This document shows positions 26,272 through 34,921 of a stretch of 64,000 nucleotides of DNA, piece by piece (positions within the stretch are counted from its first letter, which is position 1; each line of letters starts with the position of its first letter). Source of the DNA: CBDDFS01 sp965227255 (GTDB taxonomy: Bacteria; Bacteroidota; Bacteroidia; Flavobacteriales_E; Vicingaceae); assembly GCA_965227255.1 (NCBI GenBank), contig CBDDFS010000004.1:235253-299252 (forward strand). The letters run 5' to 3'. The position numbers and the translations under genes were made by a program. A model generated the notes under the pieces. It did no database searches and had not been told where the DNA came from. It saw only the letters and a list, made by a program, of their open reading frames with translations.

Positions 26272-27860
26272 TTCTTTCTCTGATGGCGATTTACGCGAAG
26301 GGCTCTGCCCTTATGAAATATATTTTTAAAATGATTTGCTACGTTTTTGGAATGTTTCTTATCGACCTCAAAGAAGGAATGCAATCGATCCATAGTGACC
26401 AATCCAATGAATTTAGGGTCTAATCCGCTTTCCTTGCTTATGATTTTAATCAAGTCGTTCTTTTCAAGCTTATCCTTCTTGCCTAAATTGATAATGAACT
26501 TATCACCCTTGAAATTTTTCAGGGCCATTTTTTCCTTGATCGAATGCTTCACATTCAGGTCTTCATTCGATTCATTCAAATACGTTGAAAGCTCCCTGGA
26601 CATCATTCTCTTGATCAATTCATCCTTTGGCATTGACATCAAAGAAGCTTCTGCATCCTGGAATAATCCTCTGGAGATATCTGAATGATTTCTGTCTCAA
26701 ATACTTCCTTCATCCATGCATAGAGCCTTCCCTCTCTAACTTCTCCAGACTTGGGATCTTGGTTACTTCAAAGCGGATCTTCAGCATTTTTCAAGCTGAC
26801 TGATTCTTCTTACGTCTCCTTGTTGTATGAGGGCGATAGACAGACCTTTCTTTCCCGCCCTTGCAGTCCTGCCACTGCGGTGTGTGTAATATTCCTTGTC
26901 ATCTGGCAAGGAATGATGCAGAACATGGCTCAAATCATCGACATCCAGACCTCGGGCTGCAACATCTGTTGCCACAAGCAAGCTTATGGCCTTCGATTTG
27001 AACTTGCGAATTACACGATCTCTTTGCTGCTGTGATAAATCACCATGAAGAGATTCTGCCTTATATCCTCTGGCCTGAAGCTCATCGCTAATCTCTGAGT
27101 ATCAATTCTTGTCCTGCAGAAAACAATACCGTACATATCGGGATTTGCCTCAATAAACCGCGCTACTGCCTTTGTTTTGTTTTCTCTTTGGATCACAGCA
27201 TATAAATGCTCAATATTTCGATTGACCTTCTCCTTTCATTGATCTTGATCTCCATTGGATCGACATGAAGGTCTTTGCGATCTTTCGAATTTCTTTAGGC
27301 ATTGTAGCGCTATAGAGCCATATCCTTTTATCATCAGGTGTATAAGATAGAATCTCATAGATATCTTCCTTGAAACCCATATTCAGCATTTCGTCGGCCT
27401 CGTCCAAGACAACACGCTGAACTTCATCGATTCGGATCACATTTCGCTTGAGCAAGTCAATGATCCTACCGGGAGTTCCACCACAATGTGAGGAACTTTC
27501 TTTCTAATGTCCTTGATCTGAGCTGATACAGAAGTTCCACCGTAAACTGTTTCAATGTGGATATTCTCTTTAGATCCGGCTAATTCGTTTAAGTCCTGGC
27601 TAATCTGACGCGCAAGTTCTCTCGTGGGAGCGACAATGATGCTTTGGGTATTCTTCATATCTCCCAAAGTGAGCTCCAATACAGGAATGCCAAAGGCGAA
27701 TGTCTTACCGGTACCCGTTTGAGCAAGACCGATCATATCGTTTGAATCCTGGAGTAAAAGAGGAATGCTTTGATTTTGAATATCGGTAGGTTTAACGATA
27801 TTCTTCTTTTCTAGTGAGGCTGAAATTTCGGGAGATACTCCCAATGAAATTGAATGACAT
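26268..27860 (-). pseudogene. DEAD-box RNA helicase (DeaD/CsdA-like), about eight frameshifts
   Basis: All helicase motifs are present but spread over three frames: AQTGTGKT (I), APTREL (Ia), VLDEADEML (II), YSATMP (III), VFCRTRIDT (IV), ATDVAARGLDVDDLSHV (V) and HRSGRTARAGK (VI), then a lysine-rich RNA-binding tail ending RVNRHQRKK. Breaks lie near 27846, 27480, 27262, 27232, 27096, 26790, 26745 and 26680. Removing the first gives a start at 27860. Protein conservation continues through every break, which points to sequence error. It overlaps typA by 4 bases (ATGA), forming an operon. Confidence 0.8.
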
Positions 27861-27975
27861 AATAATTTGAGCCTCAGCTTATTTTAAGGCGGCGCGAAGT
27901 TACTCATTAAAAACCGTGTAAAATTTATAGTTGATGAAAAACTAAATCCAACATGGAAATGTCTATTTTCGGTTT

Positions 27976-28532
27976 ATGCATAAAGCAAAGCGAATCTCAG
28001 TATTCATCCTTCTTTCATTAGTATCAATTCCACTTTTAAGTCAATATAAATACACAGCTGGTCTGGGTGGAAGTCATGAAAGATTATTCAATGCATACGG
28101 CAATCACCTCCGTCTTCAATATAATTTCTATGATAATTTCAGGATGACGGGAGAATTTGTGCGTTATTATGAAGTGACAGAAAAAAAAGGCGATGAAGCA
28201 TTTGCCTATGACTATCGGGAGATCAATCTCGGTGTAAACTATATCATTTTATTTGGCGAAAAGGAAAAACTCGGCGTATACTTCCTTTTGGCTTTCAGCT
28301 ATAATTACGGTCGACAAAAGAACATTACTCCCAGTGACACCAATGAACGTTTATTGAAAATGCGGGCATGACCTTTGGAATCGGAGCCCAATACAAGATC
28401 GGACATTTTATGCCTTACATAGAATCCAGAAACATTACCGCCGGAGTGAACAACTATCTGGTTCATTCAGTTGGCGTTGCCTATATGTTTGGTAAGCGGA
28501 GGACTGATCAGTTTACAAATTCCACATCATAA
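27976..28532 (+). pseudogene. Outer-membrane beta-barrel protein, one frameshift
   Basis: A signal peptide (ISVFILLSLVSIPLLSQ) is followed by strands such as HLRLQYNFYDNFRMTGEFVR and REINLGVNYIILFG. A base is missing near 28353; restoring it gives ERLFENAGMTFGIGAQYKIG and GVNNYLVHSVGVAYMFGKRR to the TAA at 28530-28532, about 185 residues. It is a small porin-like barrel of unknown function. Its last 25 bases overlap the end of the convergent bestrophin gene. Confidence 0.65.
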
Positions 28533-29455
28533 CGTGTGTATCTTGGAGGATATACGTCAGGCAAGTCTTCATTCAGCATATGTCGAAGGTCTCTTTCAAT
28601 GGTATTGCAAATAGCCGTCAGAGGCGTATCTGATGCCCTATTTTCGAAAGGATCCTCAGTGATCTTTCCCGACTTATCCAGAATAAAGAATACGAAGGAT
28701 ATGGCAACGCTGGTTGACAAACTAACGGTAAAGCTCATATGAATCGTATGCACCAGTGAGAAAGGAAGAAGGATGATAAATAACCAAAGAAAGACCTCAG
28801 TGAAATAAGTGTAATAGAAAGGGAAAACGGTCTTTTTAATTCGTTCCGATTTTCCCTGATGATCATAAAAATCACCGATCTCTTTCATCAGTGAAATATG
28901 ACGAAATTCTTCAACATATCCCTGGTCAAGAGCATATCGAATGTCCTTTCCTTGCTCGTGCGTTAGAAAAGTAGCTTTGTTCGGAGATTTGAGCATTCTA
29001 TTGAATTCGTCCTCACTCATCAAACTTTTCAGGTCATCCCATTTATCCTTGTTTCTCAGTTGATGTCTGAGAGCATTGATGTATGCAATATGACGATGAA
29101 TCAAGCGCTTATGCAATGCTTTCACATCTTCTTTCTTTGAAGGATCATCTGTAGAAATGAAGGTCAAGACCTTTGTACCAAAACTCCTGCTTGAATTCAC
29201 CATGGCTCCCCAGATCTTTCGAGCCTCCCACCATCGGTCGTAGGCGGCATTATTTCGGAAACCAAGAAATATTGCGAGTCCACCACCCAGAATCGTCACA
29301 GGAACAACCGGCAATTTAGCTTCCTGAACCTCCAGGACATCAATAACTATATAGGCAATGGTCGCCAGTAGAAAGAAGATAATTATTGGCCTGTAATTGA
29401 AACGCAATACATTGCCAATCTGTTTGGCGAGATTATTGGGATATTTCGTGATCAT
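28508..29455 (-). CDS. Bestrophin-family membrane channel
   Basis: A 315-residue membrane protein of the bestrophin/UPF0187 family, with the marker VTILGGGLAIFLGFRNNAAY and DRWWEARKIWGAMVNSSRSF after the first helix pair, and a second hydrophobic pair near 215-260. Bacterial members form pentameric ion channels (chloride or sodium-selective). The gene overlaps the upstream acetyltransferase by 4 bases, so they share a transcript. Confidence 0.88.
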   Translation of the reverse strand: MITKYPNNLAKQIGNVLRFNYRPIIIFFLLATIAYIVIDVLEVQEAKLPVVPVTILGGGLAIFLGFRNNAAYDRWWEARKIWGAMVNSSRSFGTKVLTFISTDDPSKKEDVKALHKRLIHRHIAYINALRHQLRNKDKWDDLKSLMSEDEFNRMLKSPNKATFLTHEQGKDIRYALDQGYVEEFRHISLMKEIGDFYDHQGKSERIKKTVFPFYYTYFTEVFLWLFIILLPFSLVHTIHMSFTVSLSTSVAISFVFFILDKSGKITEDPFENRASDTPLTAICNTIERDLRHMLNEDLPDVYPPRYTRYDVEFVN

Positions 29456-29961
29456 GAATTAGTGTTTAAGAATAACTGCCAATAGGCAACATCGATCCAG
29501 CGATCAAATTTATGGCCAACTTCCTTAAAATGCGCGACTTTTTCAAATCCAATTCTCTCGTGAAATTTAACACTCACATCATTCGGCAAGGAGACTCCGG
29601 CTATCACCACATGTATACCCATTTCTTGAAGTCTATCGAATAAGCCTTTATATAATGATTTCCCTCTGCCTCCTCCTGTCTTTTCTGAATCAAAATAAAT
29701 CGAAACTTCTACCGTGTTGTCATAAGCCTTTCGTCCCTTCCACCGCATGGCGTAGGCATAACCAATCACCAAGCTCTCTTCTTCCAATACTAGAAATGGA
29801 TAGTCTTTGGCTTTGCCCATAACATTCTCGGTCATATCTGCAACGGTCCACTCTTGCAGATCGAATGTGGTGATGGTATTGCGCACGAAATAGTTATAAA
29901 TCTCGGTGATCCTGGCGCAGTCTTTCGGTCTAACATCCCGTATTTCGAATGTTGAATTCAT
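29452..29961 (-). CDS. GNAT acetyltransferase, phosphinothricin acetyltransferase-like
   Basis: A 169-residue GNAT protein. It has the family start IRDVRPKDCARITEIYNYFV, the conserved EVSIYFDSEKTGGGRGKSLY acetyl-CoA pyrophosphate-binding loop (QxxGxG-like) and the C-terminal VSVKFHERIGFEKVAHFKEV and GHKFDRWIDVAYWQ, all typical of Pat/Bar-type N-acetyltransferases. Likely substrates are phosphinothricin- or methionine sulfoximine-like amino acids. It is first in a two-gene unit with bestrophin. Confidence 0.87.
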   Translation of the reverse strand: MNSTFEIRDVRPKDCARITEIYNYFVRNTITTFDLQEWTVADMTENVMGKAKDYPFLVLEEESLVIGYAYAMRWKGRKAYDNTVEVSIYFDSEKTGGGRGKSLYKGLFDRLQEMGIHVVIAGVSLPNDVSVKFHERIGFEKVAHFKEVGHKFDRWIDVAYWQLFLNTNS

Positions 29962-29989
29962 TAAGGTGATAAATATAAAGGGAATGGAG

Positions 29990-30064
29990 GAATTCAGAAT
30001 TCGGAATTGTGAATTTCCAATTGAAATTAACCAATTACAAGATTAACAACTTAACCACTCCCCC
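29990..30064. repeat. Five heptamers (GAATTCA-type) followed by five octamers (AATTAACC-type)
   Basis: Heptamers GAATTCA, GAATTCG, GAATTGT, GAATTTC, CAATTGA occupy 29990-30024. Octamers AATTAACC, AATTACAA, GATTAACA, ACTTAACC, ACTCCCCC occupy 30025-30064. They fill the space between the acetyltransferase start and the next gene's stop. Confidence 0.75.
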
Positions 30065-30069
30065 AACCG

Positions 30070-30603
30070 CTACTCTCTTCTGCCAAACTTGATACTGTCC
30101 CTTTTACAGAACCATTTGGGATCACAATAAGATATCTTGCAACCCGCGAAATAGTATTTGTTCCAATCCCTTTCTCCAACGGGCAATCCGTATACGATGG
30201 GTATCACTTCATCTTTCTTTCTACAGGCCGGACATTTTTTATTTCCCTTCTTGTATTTGCATGTCCATTCTTCTTCATGGCTCTTTAGCTGAACATTCAA
30301 AAATGTCACTACATGATCTCTCACCTTTATACCTTGCATCATATGAGGAACGTAACCAACATTTACAATTTTCACATTGTATGTTCCTACCGGCACCTGA
30401 TCAATTCTGCATTTCCCTTCATTGTTCGTGTATGACTCATACTTTTTGCCATCTTCAAATACGGAATCAATACTTACCATCGCAAAGGATAGCTTTTCAC
30501 CACTGGAGTCTGTGATTGTACCAACAATATTGCCAATTTGCGCGCTAAGCAATGTTGAAATAAACAAAGTCAGTAGAAAGCACAATGCAGCAACACCTTT
30601 CAT
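30070..30603 (-). CDS. Secreted protein with carboxypeptidase-regulatory-like domain
   Basis: A 177-residue exported protein. After the signal peptide (LSAQ) comes one carboxypeptidase-D regulatory-like domain (about 25-105; GNIVGTITDSSGEKLSFAMV, GTYNVKIVNVGYVPHM). The C-terminal 70 residues are Cys-rich (CKYKKGNKKCPACRKK ... GCKISYCDPKWFCKRD) and may bind zinc or form disulfides. The function is unknown. It starts within the stop of the upstream gene (ATGA overlap). Confidence 0.7.
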   Translation of the reverse strand: MKGVAALCFLLTLFISTLLSAQIGNIVGTITDSSGEKLSFAMVSIDSVFEDGKKYESYTNNEGKCRIDQVPVGTYNVKIVNVGYVPHMMQGIKVRDHVVTFLNVQLKSHEEEWTCKYKKGNKKCPACRKKDEVIPIVYGLPVGERDWNKYYFAGCKISYCDPKWFCKRDSIKFGRRE

Positions 30604-31529
30604 TCCATTATATTTACCTGATTTCTGACATATTCTTCAATTTCCTCATCGGAAGGAATTCTGTAATTCAATTCACATTCCCAGACCTCAAGTTCACCCT
30701 TATAATAGAATAGCTCAAGTCTGATAATAAAATCACGGTGAGAATCGATAAAATGCAAGGTGAGCTCTTTTATCGCCTTCCTAATTTGTCGTGAGCACTT
30801 TGAATTTGCCCTGTATTCAAATATCTTATCCCCCAATGTAGAATTTGAATCGATGTAATTAGTTCCCAGTTCCACATGACTTAGCTTACCATCCCGACTG
30901 TATTCAAGCAGATAAAAATCGTCACACATAAAATAAGTGTCATCCAATTTTTCCCAGTTTATGTTTTTTGAAATATAGTACTTCAATGTATCACTCAGAT
31001 CTTGAATTTTTTCATTCAATTTCTTTTCCATGATTTGATATTGAATCCAATCTACATTGGAATGTATGTCTTTGCCGATAAGCTTTCCGGATTCAATATG
31101 CAATCTTTCTTCGTACTCATAGGTCGCATTATAACCCATATCTGCGTAGTCCCAAATCTCTCCTCTGGGAATCCTCAACGTTCCATTATACCACGACGCA
31201 AAAACTATTTTCTTTCCAAACATAGCCTTTAAGTCCCCTTCTGTAGGCCCATCCGGGTAATTACAACAGGACGTGATTCGAACCAGGAAAAGAGAGTCGT
31301 TTTGAAGCAACCATGTGGCCTGGTATCCTCTCCAGCAAGCGCTTGAATGGCAATCGTTTTTAACTCCAGGAATATCCCGTTTGCCAAATTTTTCAAAATA
31401 TTGAGTTAATGGATTATTGAATAAATCGAGGGTGTCTTTTTCATAGAGTAATAGATCAGGGATCTGCCCGGTAGAATGTGATTTGTTCACAAAAAATGTC
31501 AATCCAACAAGTAGAAAGAGGAGCCTCAT
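30600..31529 (-). CDS. Secreted protein of unknown function
   Basis: I choose the ATG at 31529 because it opens a signal peptide (MRLLFLLVGLTFFVNKSHST); longer versions of the frame would cross the divergent gene's start. The mature protein (about 290 residues) has a Cys-containing block CHSSACWRGYQATWLLQND followed by SCCNYPDGPTEGD, and a C-terminal mixed alpha/beta half. I do not recognise a family. It is coupled by a 4-base overlap to the carboxypeptidase-regulatory-like protein. Confidence 0.65.
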   Translation of the reverse strand: MRLLFLLVGLTFFVNKSHSTGQIPDLLLYEKDTLDLFNNPLTQYFEKFGKRDIPGVKNDCHSSACWRGYQATWLLQNDSLFLVRITSCCNYPDGPTEGDLKAMFGKKIVFASWYNGTLRIPRGEIWDYADMGYNATYEYEERLHIESGKLIGKDIHSNVDWIQYQIMEKKLNEKIQDLSDTLKYYISKNINWEKLDDTYFMCDDFYLLEYSRDGKLSHVELGTNYIDSNSTLGDKIFEYRANSKCSRQIRKAIKELTLHFIDSHRDFIIRLELFYYKGELEVWECELNYRIPSDEEIEEYVRNQVNIME

Positions 31530-31609
31530 ACTTATATAACGGCGATATCTATGCATTATGACCGTAAATTTACTTTTCTGTATCATTACCCTATCAAATA
31601 AATCTATTC

Positions 31610-32503
31610 GTGTTAAGAAATAAAAGCGTCTCCAGTGTAATTCGCAGAGGTCATCTGATGAGCACTGTACCAATCATGATCATCATGTTCGGTAGTTTTG
31701 GACTCGGCTTTTACTTTGGGATCAACAACAAGTATATCCCTGCTATTCCAATTGGAATTGTTGCCGGTATTGTGCTTCCATGGCTCTATTGGTCAATGAT
31801 CACTCCCAGATGGAAGGTCTGGTCGTTGCAGAACGTCGACAATGTACATGAATGGCAGCGAAGAGCTATTCGCGAGAGACTAATTTGGCCAGAGGATAAT
31901 TTCTTTAACAGAACCGAGATCTGGTCATATCGCCTTCGGCAAGACTATAACGCTGCTGCGAAACGACTCTCGCAAAGAGAACGTTTTGATCCTTCTGAGG
32001 TGGATGACAGCATCCCGGCTGAGACCATCATTTATTTTTCAAAAACAAAGAATCTGATTCAACTATCCTTTACATCTTTTCTGACCATTATTTTCTTCAT
32101 CATATTCTTTCAGGAATTTAAATTTATTAGCCTGTTCTTTATCGGACTCTTCTTATACAATACAATTAGAGAGTACTTGAAATTCAGGAATAGAGAACCG
32201 CAATTAATTCTGAGTGAAGTGGGTATCATTGTGGCTGGTGATGAGCTGTATACCTGGGACAGGATCCGAAAAGAAGAGGTCAAAAGCACCGGGTTTTCAA
32301 ATAGTCCCGTTAGCCTTGTTTTTGAAGCAAGAGTCTTAGAGAATTATGAAGATGATGAGCTAGTTCTGGAAGAATATTATTATCCGGTAGACATAGAAAT
32401 TGATAGCTTTAATAAAAGCGTGAAAGAGCTAAGAAACCTGTTAAAGACATACAGAATTCGATATGAGACAAAGCAGAAGTATCATAATCCAAGTAAATTA
32501 TAA
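31610..32503 (+). CDS. Membrane protein of unknown function
   Basis: A 297-residue protein with two transmembrane pairs (about 19-62 and 153-190) separated by a charged cytoplasmic segment (DNVHEWQRRAIRERLIWPED). The C-terminal 100 residues are soluble and acidic. The GTG at 31610 is one possible start; the ATG at 31658 (MSTVPIMIIMFG) places the hydrophobic segment directly at the N-terminus and may be the real one. No family is recognised. It is 2 bases from the methyltransferase gene. Confidence 0.65.
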   Translation: MLRNKSVSSVIRRGHLMSTVPIMIIMFGSFGLGFYFGINNKYIPAIPIGIVAGIVLPWLYWSMITPRWKVWSLQNVDNVHEWQRRAIRERLIWPEDNFFNRTEIWSYRLRQDYNAAAKRLSQRERFDPSEVDDSIPAETIIYFSKTKNLIQLSFTSFLTIIFFIIFFQEFKFISLFFIGLFLYNTIREYLKFRNREPQLILSEVGIIVAGDELYTWDRIRKEEVKSTGFSNSPVSLVFEARVLENYEDDELVLEEYYYPVDIEIDSFNKSVKELRNLLKTYRIRYETKQKYHNPSKL

Positions 32504-32505
32504 GT

Positions 32506-33162
32506 ATGACATGCGAACACTGCTTAGGGGCCGATGAGATTTTTGACGAAAAAGGTGCCAAAAAGAATTTGAAGAAGTACCGGAAGAAAGGACTGACGGG
32601 AGCAAGCAAGCATTTATTCGAAGGCATTAAAGCTCATTCCAACGGATCACTAACTGTCCTGGATATAGGTGGTGGCATTGGCGGCATTCACCTTGAACTT
32701 ATTAAAATGGGTTTTCAAAAAGCAACGGATGTTGATGCTTCATCAGGTTACATCAAGATGGCCAAAGATGAAAGTCAAAGACAAGATCAGCAGGATAAAG
32801 TGAGCTATTTCTTTGGTGATTTCGTTGATCATCATACTCAACTGGAAAATCACGATGTAGTAGTCATGGACAAGGTGGTTTGCTGTTACCCTCATTTCAA
32901 TGACCTGCTCACCAATGCCATGGATAAATCGAATGAAATCCTTGCTCTCTCCTATCCCAAGAGCAATTTACCTGGAAGATTGCTTGTTTCACTTGGGAAT
33001 TTCTTCTTCAAATTCAAAGGCAGCAAATTCAGAGCTTTTATGCATCCGAATGCAGAAATCAGAGCTGTAATTAAAAGTGGAGGTTTTGAACGTCTGTATT
33101 ACAAATCGACCATTCCGTGGAATATTGAGGTTTATCGCAAGCGAAAGCTTGTCGATAGATGA
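32506..33162 (+). CDS. Class I SAM-dependent methyltransferase
   Basis: A 218-residue methyltransferase with motif I VLDIGGGIGGIHLELI, the following acidic residue in ATDVDASSGY, and motif IV-like VVMDKVVCCYPHF. The sequence resembles the Mg-protoporphyrin O-methyltransferase/UbiG-like group, but there is no bacteriochlorophyll context, so the substrate is unknown. An N-terminal CEHC pair may bind metal. The last codons (LVDR) and TGA stop run into a heptamer array. Confidence 0.8.
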   Translation: MTCEHCLGADEIFDEKGAKKNLKKYRKKGLTGASKHLFEGIKAHSNGSLTVLDIGGGIGGIHLELIKMGFQKATDVDASSGYIKMAKDESQRQDQQDKVSYFFGDFVDHHTQLENHDVVVMDKVVCCYPHFNDLLTNAMDKSNEILALSYPKSNLPGRLLVSLGNFFFKFKGSKFRAFMHPNAEIRAVIKSGGFERLYYKSTIPWNIEVYRKRKLVDR

Positions 33163-33202
33163 TAGATGATATCTGATATCAGATAGATGATATATATATA
33201 TA
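33154..33202. repeat. Six or seven heptamers (GATAGAT-type) upstream of the four-helix-bundle gene
   Basis: Units GATAGAT, GATAGAT, GATATCT, GATATCA, GATAGAT and GATATAT are followed by a short AT run. The array starts inside the methyltransferase 3' end and supplies its stop codon. Its unit is the reverse complement of the one in the array at 33663-33725. Confidence 0.85.
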
Positions 33203-33296
33203 TGTGATTTTTGAAGGATGAGGTGTGATTTTCGATGTCACAAATGATTGCATTTTTTACCTTTTTATTCCAAGTTGATTTAATGACATTTGGTCC

Positions 33297-33674
33297 ATGA
33301 ATTCAAATCAACTGGAAGACAGACTGATCTCTTTTGCTTCAGAAATTTATAAAGTTAGTGTGGCAACATCTAAGAATGATTATGCTCGAAACATATCAAA
33401 TCAGTTGTCAAGATCTGCAACCTCTGCCGCATTGAATTATGCAGAATCCAGAGGAGCGCAATCCAGAAAGGACTTCATTCACAAGCAACGAATTGCTCTG
33501 AAAGAATTAAGAGAAAGTTATGTCTCGCTCAAAATCATAAATATGACCAACATTTGTGCGAAACAGGAAAAACTGAACAAGAGCTTAGATGAATGCAATC
33601 AGCTAATATCCATTTTTGTTGCAAGCATCCGAAGTGCTGAAAAAAACCTCGCAAATCTGAAATCAGATTTCTGA
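33297..33674 (+). CDS. Four-helix-bundle protein (S23/23S intervening-sequence protein family)
   Basis: A 125-residue, almost fully helical protein. It carries the marks of the S23/TIGR02436 family: LEDRLISFASEIYKVSVAT, then NQLSRSATSAALNYAESRGA and DFIHKQRIALKELRESYVSL. First described as a product of 23S rRNA intervening sequences, the family is common in Bacteroidota away from rRNA and is related in fold to Avd of diversity-generating retroelements. No rRNA, reverse transcriptase or variable repeat is seen here. The gene is enclosed by an inverted pair of heptamer arrays, and its last codons (SDF) and stop lie in the right array. Confidence 0.88.
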   Translation: MNSNQLEDRLISFASEIYKVSVATSKNDYARNISNQLSRSATSAALNYAESRGAQSRKDFIHKQRIALKELRESYVSLKIINMTNICAKQEKLNKSLDECNQLISIFVASIRSAEKNLANLKSDF

Positions 33675-33725
33675 TTTCTCATATATATCAGCTATCATCT
33701 ATCATTTATCAGATATCAGATATCA
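33663..33725. repeat. Nine heptamers (TCTATCA/GATATCA-type) downstream of the four-helix-bundle gene
   Basis: Units run TCAGATT, TCTGATT, TCTCATA, TATATCA, GCTATCA, TCTATCA, TTTATCA, GATATCA, GATATCA. The array supplies the stop of the four-helix-bundle gene at its left end. At its right end it encodes the last residues (LISDI) and stop of the convergent aminotransferase. Confidence 0.85.
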
Positions 33726-34848
33726 AAAACGCTTCCTTCATCGCCTGAAAATCTTCAATGCTATTGTATACATGCGGTGAAATCCGATAAAAATCTCCAC
33801 GCTTAGAAACGAAAACTTTTGAATCAGCTAGGGACTGATCGATCAAATTTTTATCCACGCCTTTAGGTGGTAAGACGCCAAATAAATGAGAAGCTCGTTT
33901 TCCAAGATCGTCTATCTGAAATCCACTCGCTCTCAACTCTGAAACTGCACCCTCACTCACCTCCTGGCAGTATTCCTGAATATTATCAACTCCCCAATCC
34001 AGAATTTGATGCAGTGATTCTCTGAGCATCGCAATGTATATGAAATTACTGCTCTCTCCTACGTTATATCGCCAAGCATACGGACGATGTTTTTCCTGAT
34101 ATTCGGTCAGACCGGAGAATTCATCACTTTTGATCTTGGGAAGCCAATTCTCTTCTATCGGTATTCCGTTATCAAATCTTTCTCCATAATAGGCCAACCC
34201 AATTCCATACGGACCAAGGAGCCACTTATACCCCGCACATATAACGGCATCCGCTTCTATTTCACCCATGTCAAAAGGAAAAGCTCCAATACTTTGAGTG
34301 CCATCAACAATGAACATGGCTTCACATTCTCGAGTCTTTGAACCAATTTTTTGGAGATCGAAGATTGTTCCATCGGCCCAATGAACCTGTGGAAGAACAA
34401 CAGCTGCAGTATCTTTCGATATTTTATCTAAAATTGATTCTGTCCAGTCATTCGACTTGGATACAACTTCAACTTTCATTCCATTCTCATCACATTTTCT
34501 TTTCCAGATGTAATAATTACTGGGGAATTGACCTTCACAGATAATTACATTGCCTGATTTCTTCACAGGTATGTTTTGCGCTGCATTGGCTAAACCATAA
34601 GATACCGATGGAATAATGGCAATTCGTTCGGAGTTAGAAACATTGATTAGTTCCGAGAACATTTTCTTGACATCCTGAACCGGTTTGAAGAAATCATCAA
34701 GTGAATAATGCTGTGGATTTCTCTTTCTCAGCATCTCTTTGACACCCACCTCCTCAACATTTTTAAGCAAGGGTGACATATATGCGCAATTCAGATAATG
34801 AACATCCCTTTCAAGGGAGAATTTTTCAGATTGATTCGTTAATGACAT
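33709..34848 (-). CDS. Class V aminotransferase (PLP-dependent)
   Basis: A 379-residue fold type I PLP enzyme of the class V group. PLP-binding residues are visible: Asp182 in FIVDGTQSIGAFP and Lys208 in ICAGYKWLLGPYG. The group includes cysteine desulfurases, isopenicillin N epimerases and kynureninases; the reaction here cannot be chosen from sequence alone. The C-terminal ISDI is encoded by a heptamer array, an apparent replacement of the native end. It stands alone on its strand. Confidence 0.83.
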   Translation of the reverse strand: MSLTNQSEKFSLERDVHYLNCAYMSPLLKNVEEVGVKEMLRKRNPQHYSLDDFFKPVQDVKKMFSELINVSNSERIAIIPSVSYGLANAAQNIPVKKSGNVIICEGQFPSNYYIWKRKCDENGMKVEVVSKSNDWTESILDKISKDTAAVVLPQVHWADGTIFDLQKIGSKTRECEAMFIVDGTQSIGAFPFDMGEIEADAVICAGYKWLLGPYGIGLAYYGERFDNGIPIEENWLPKIKSDEFSGLTEYQEKHRPYAWRYNVGESSNFIYIAMLRESLHQILDWGVDNIQEYCQEVSEGAVSELRASGFQIDDLGKRASHLFGVLPPKGVDKNLIDQSLADSKVFVSKRGDFYRISPHVYNSIEDFQAMKEAFLISDI

Positions 34849-34921
34849 GGGGCTAAGTTAGCTTTTAGATTCAAAGATGATTTGAGTAAACCAATTCCAT
34901 CATACTTTGTTAAATTTGAGT

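Noticed and set aside
32506..33162. Bacteriochlorophyll methyltransferase BchM
   Set aside because: Resemblance is limited to the SAM-binding core and no pigment genes occur nearby.
33297..33674. 23S rRNA intervening sequence
   Set aside because: The protein family is right, but no rRNA sequence flanks it.
33154..33725. CRISPR array
   Set aside because: Units are 7 bases long and directly adjacent, without spacers, and there are no cas genes.
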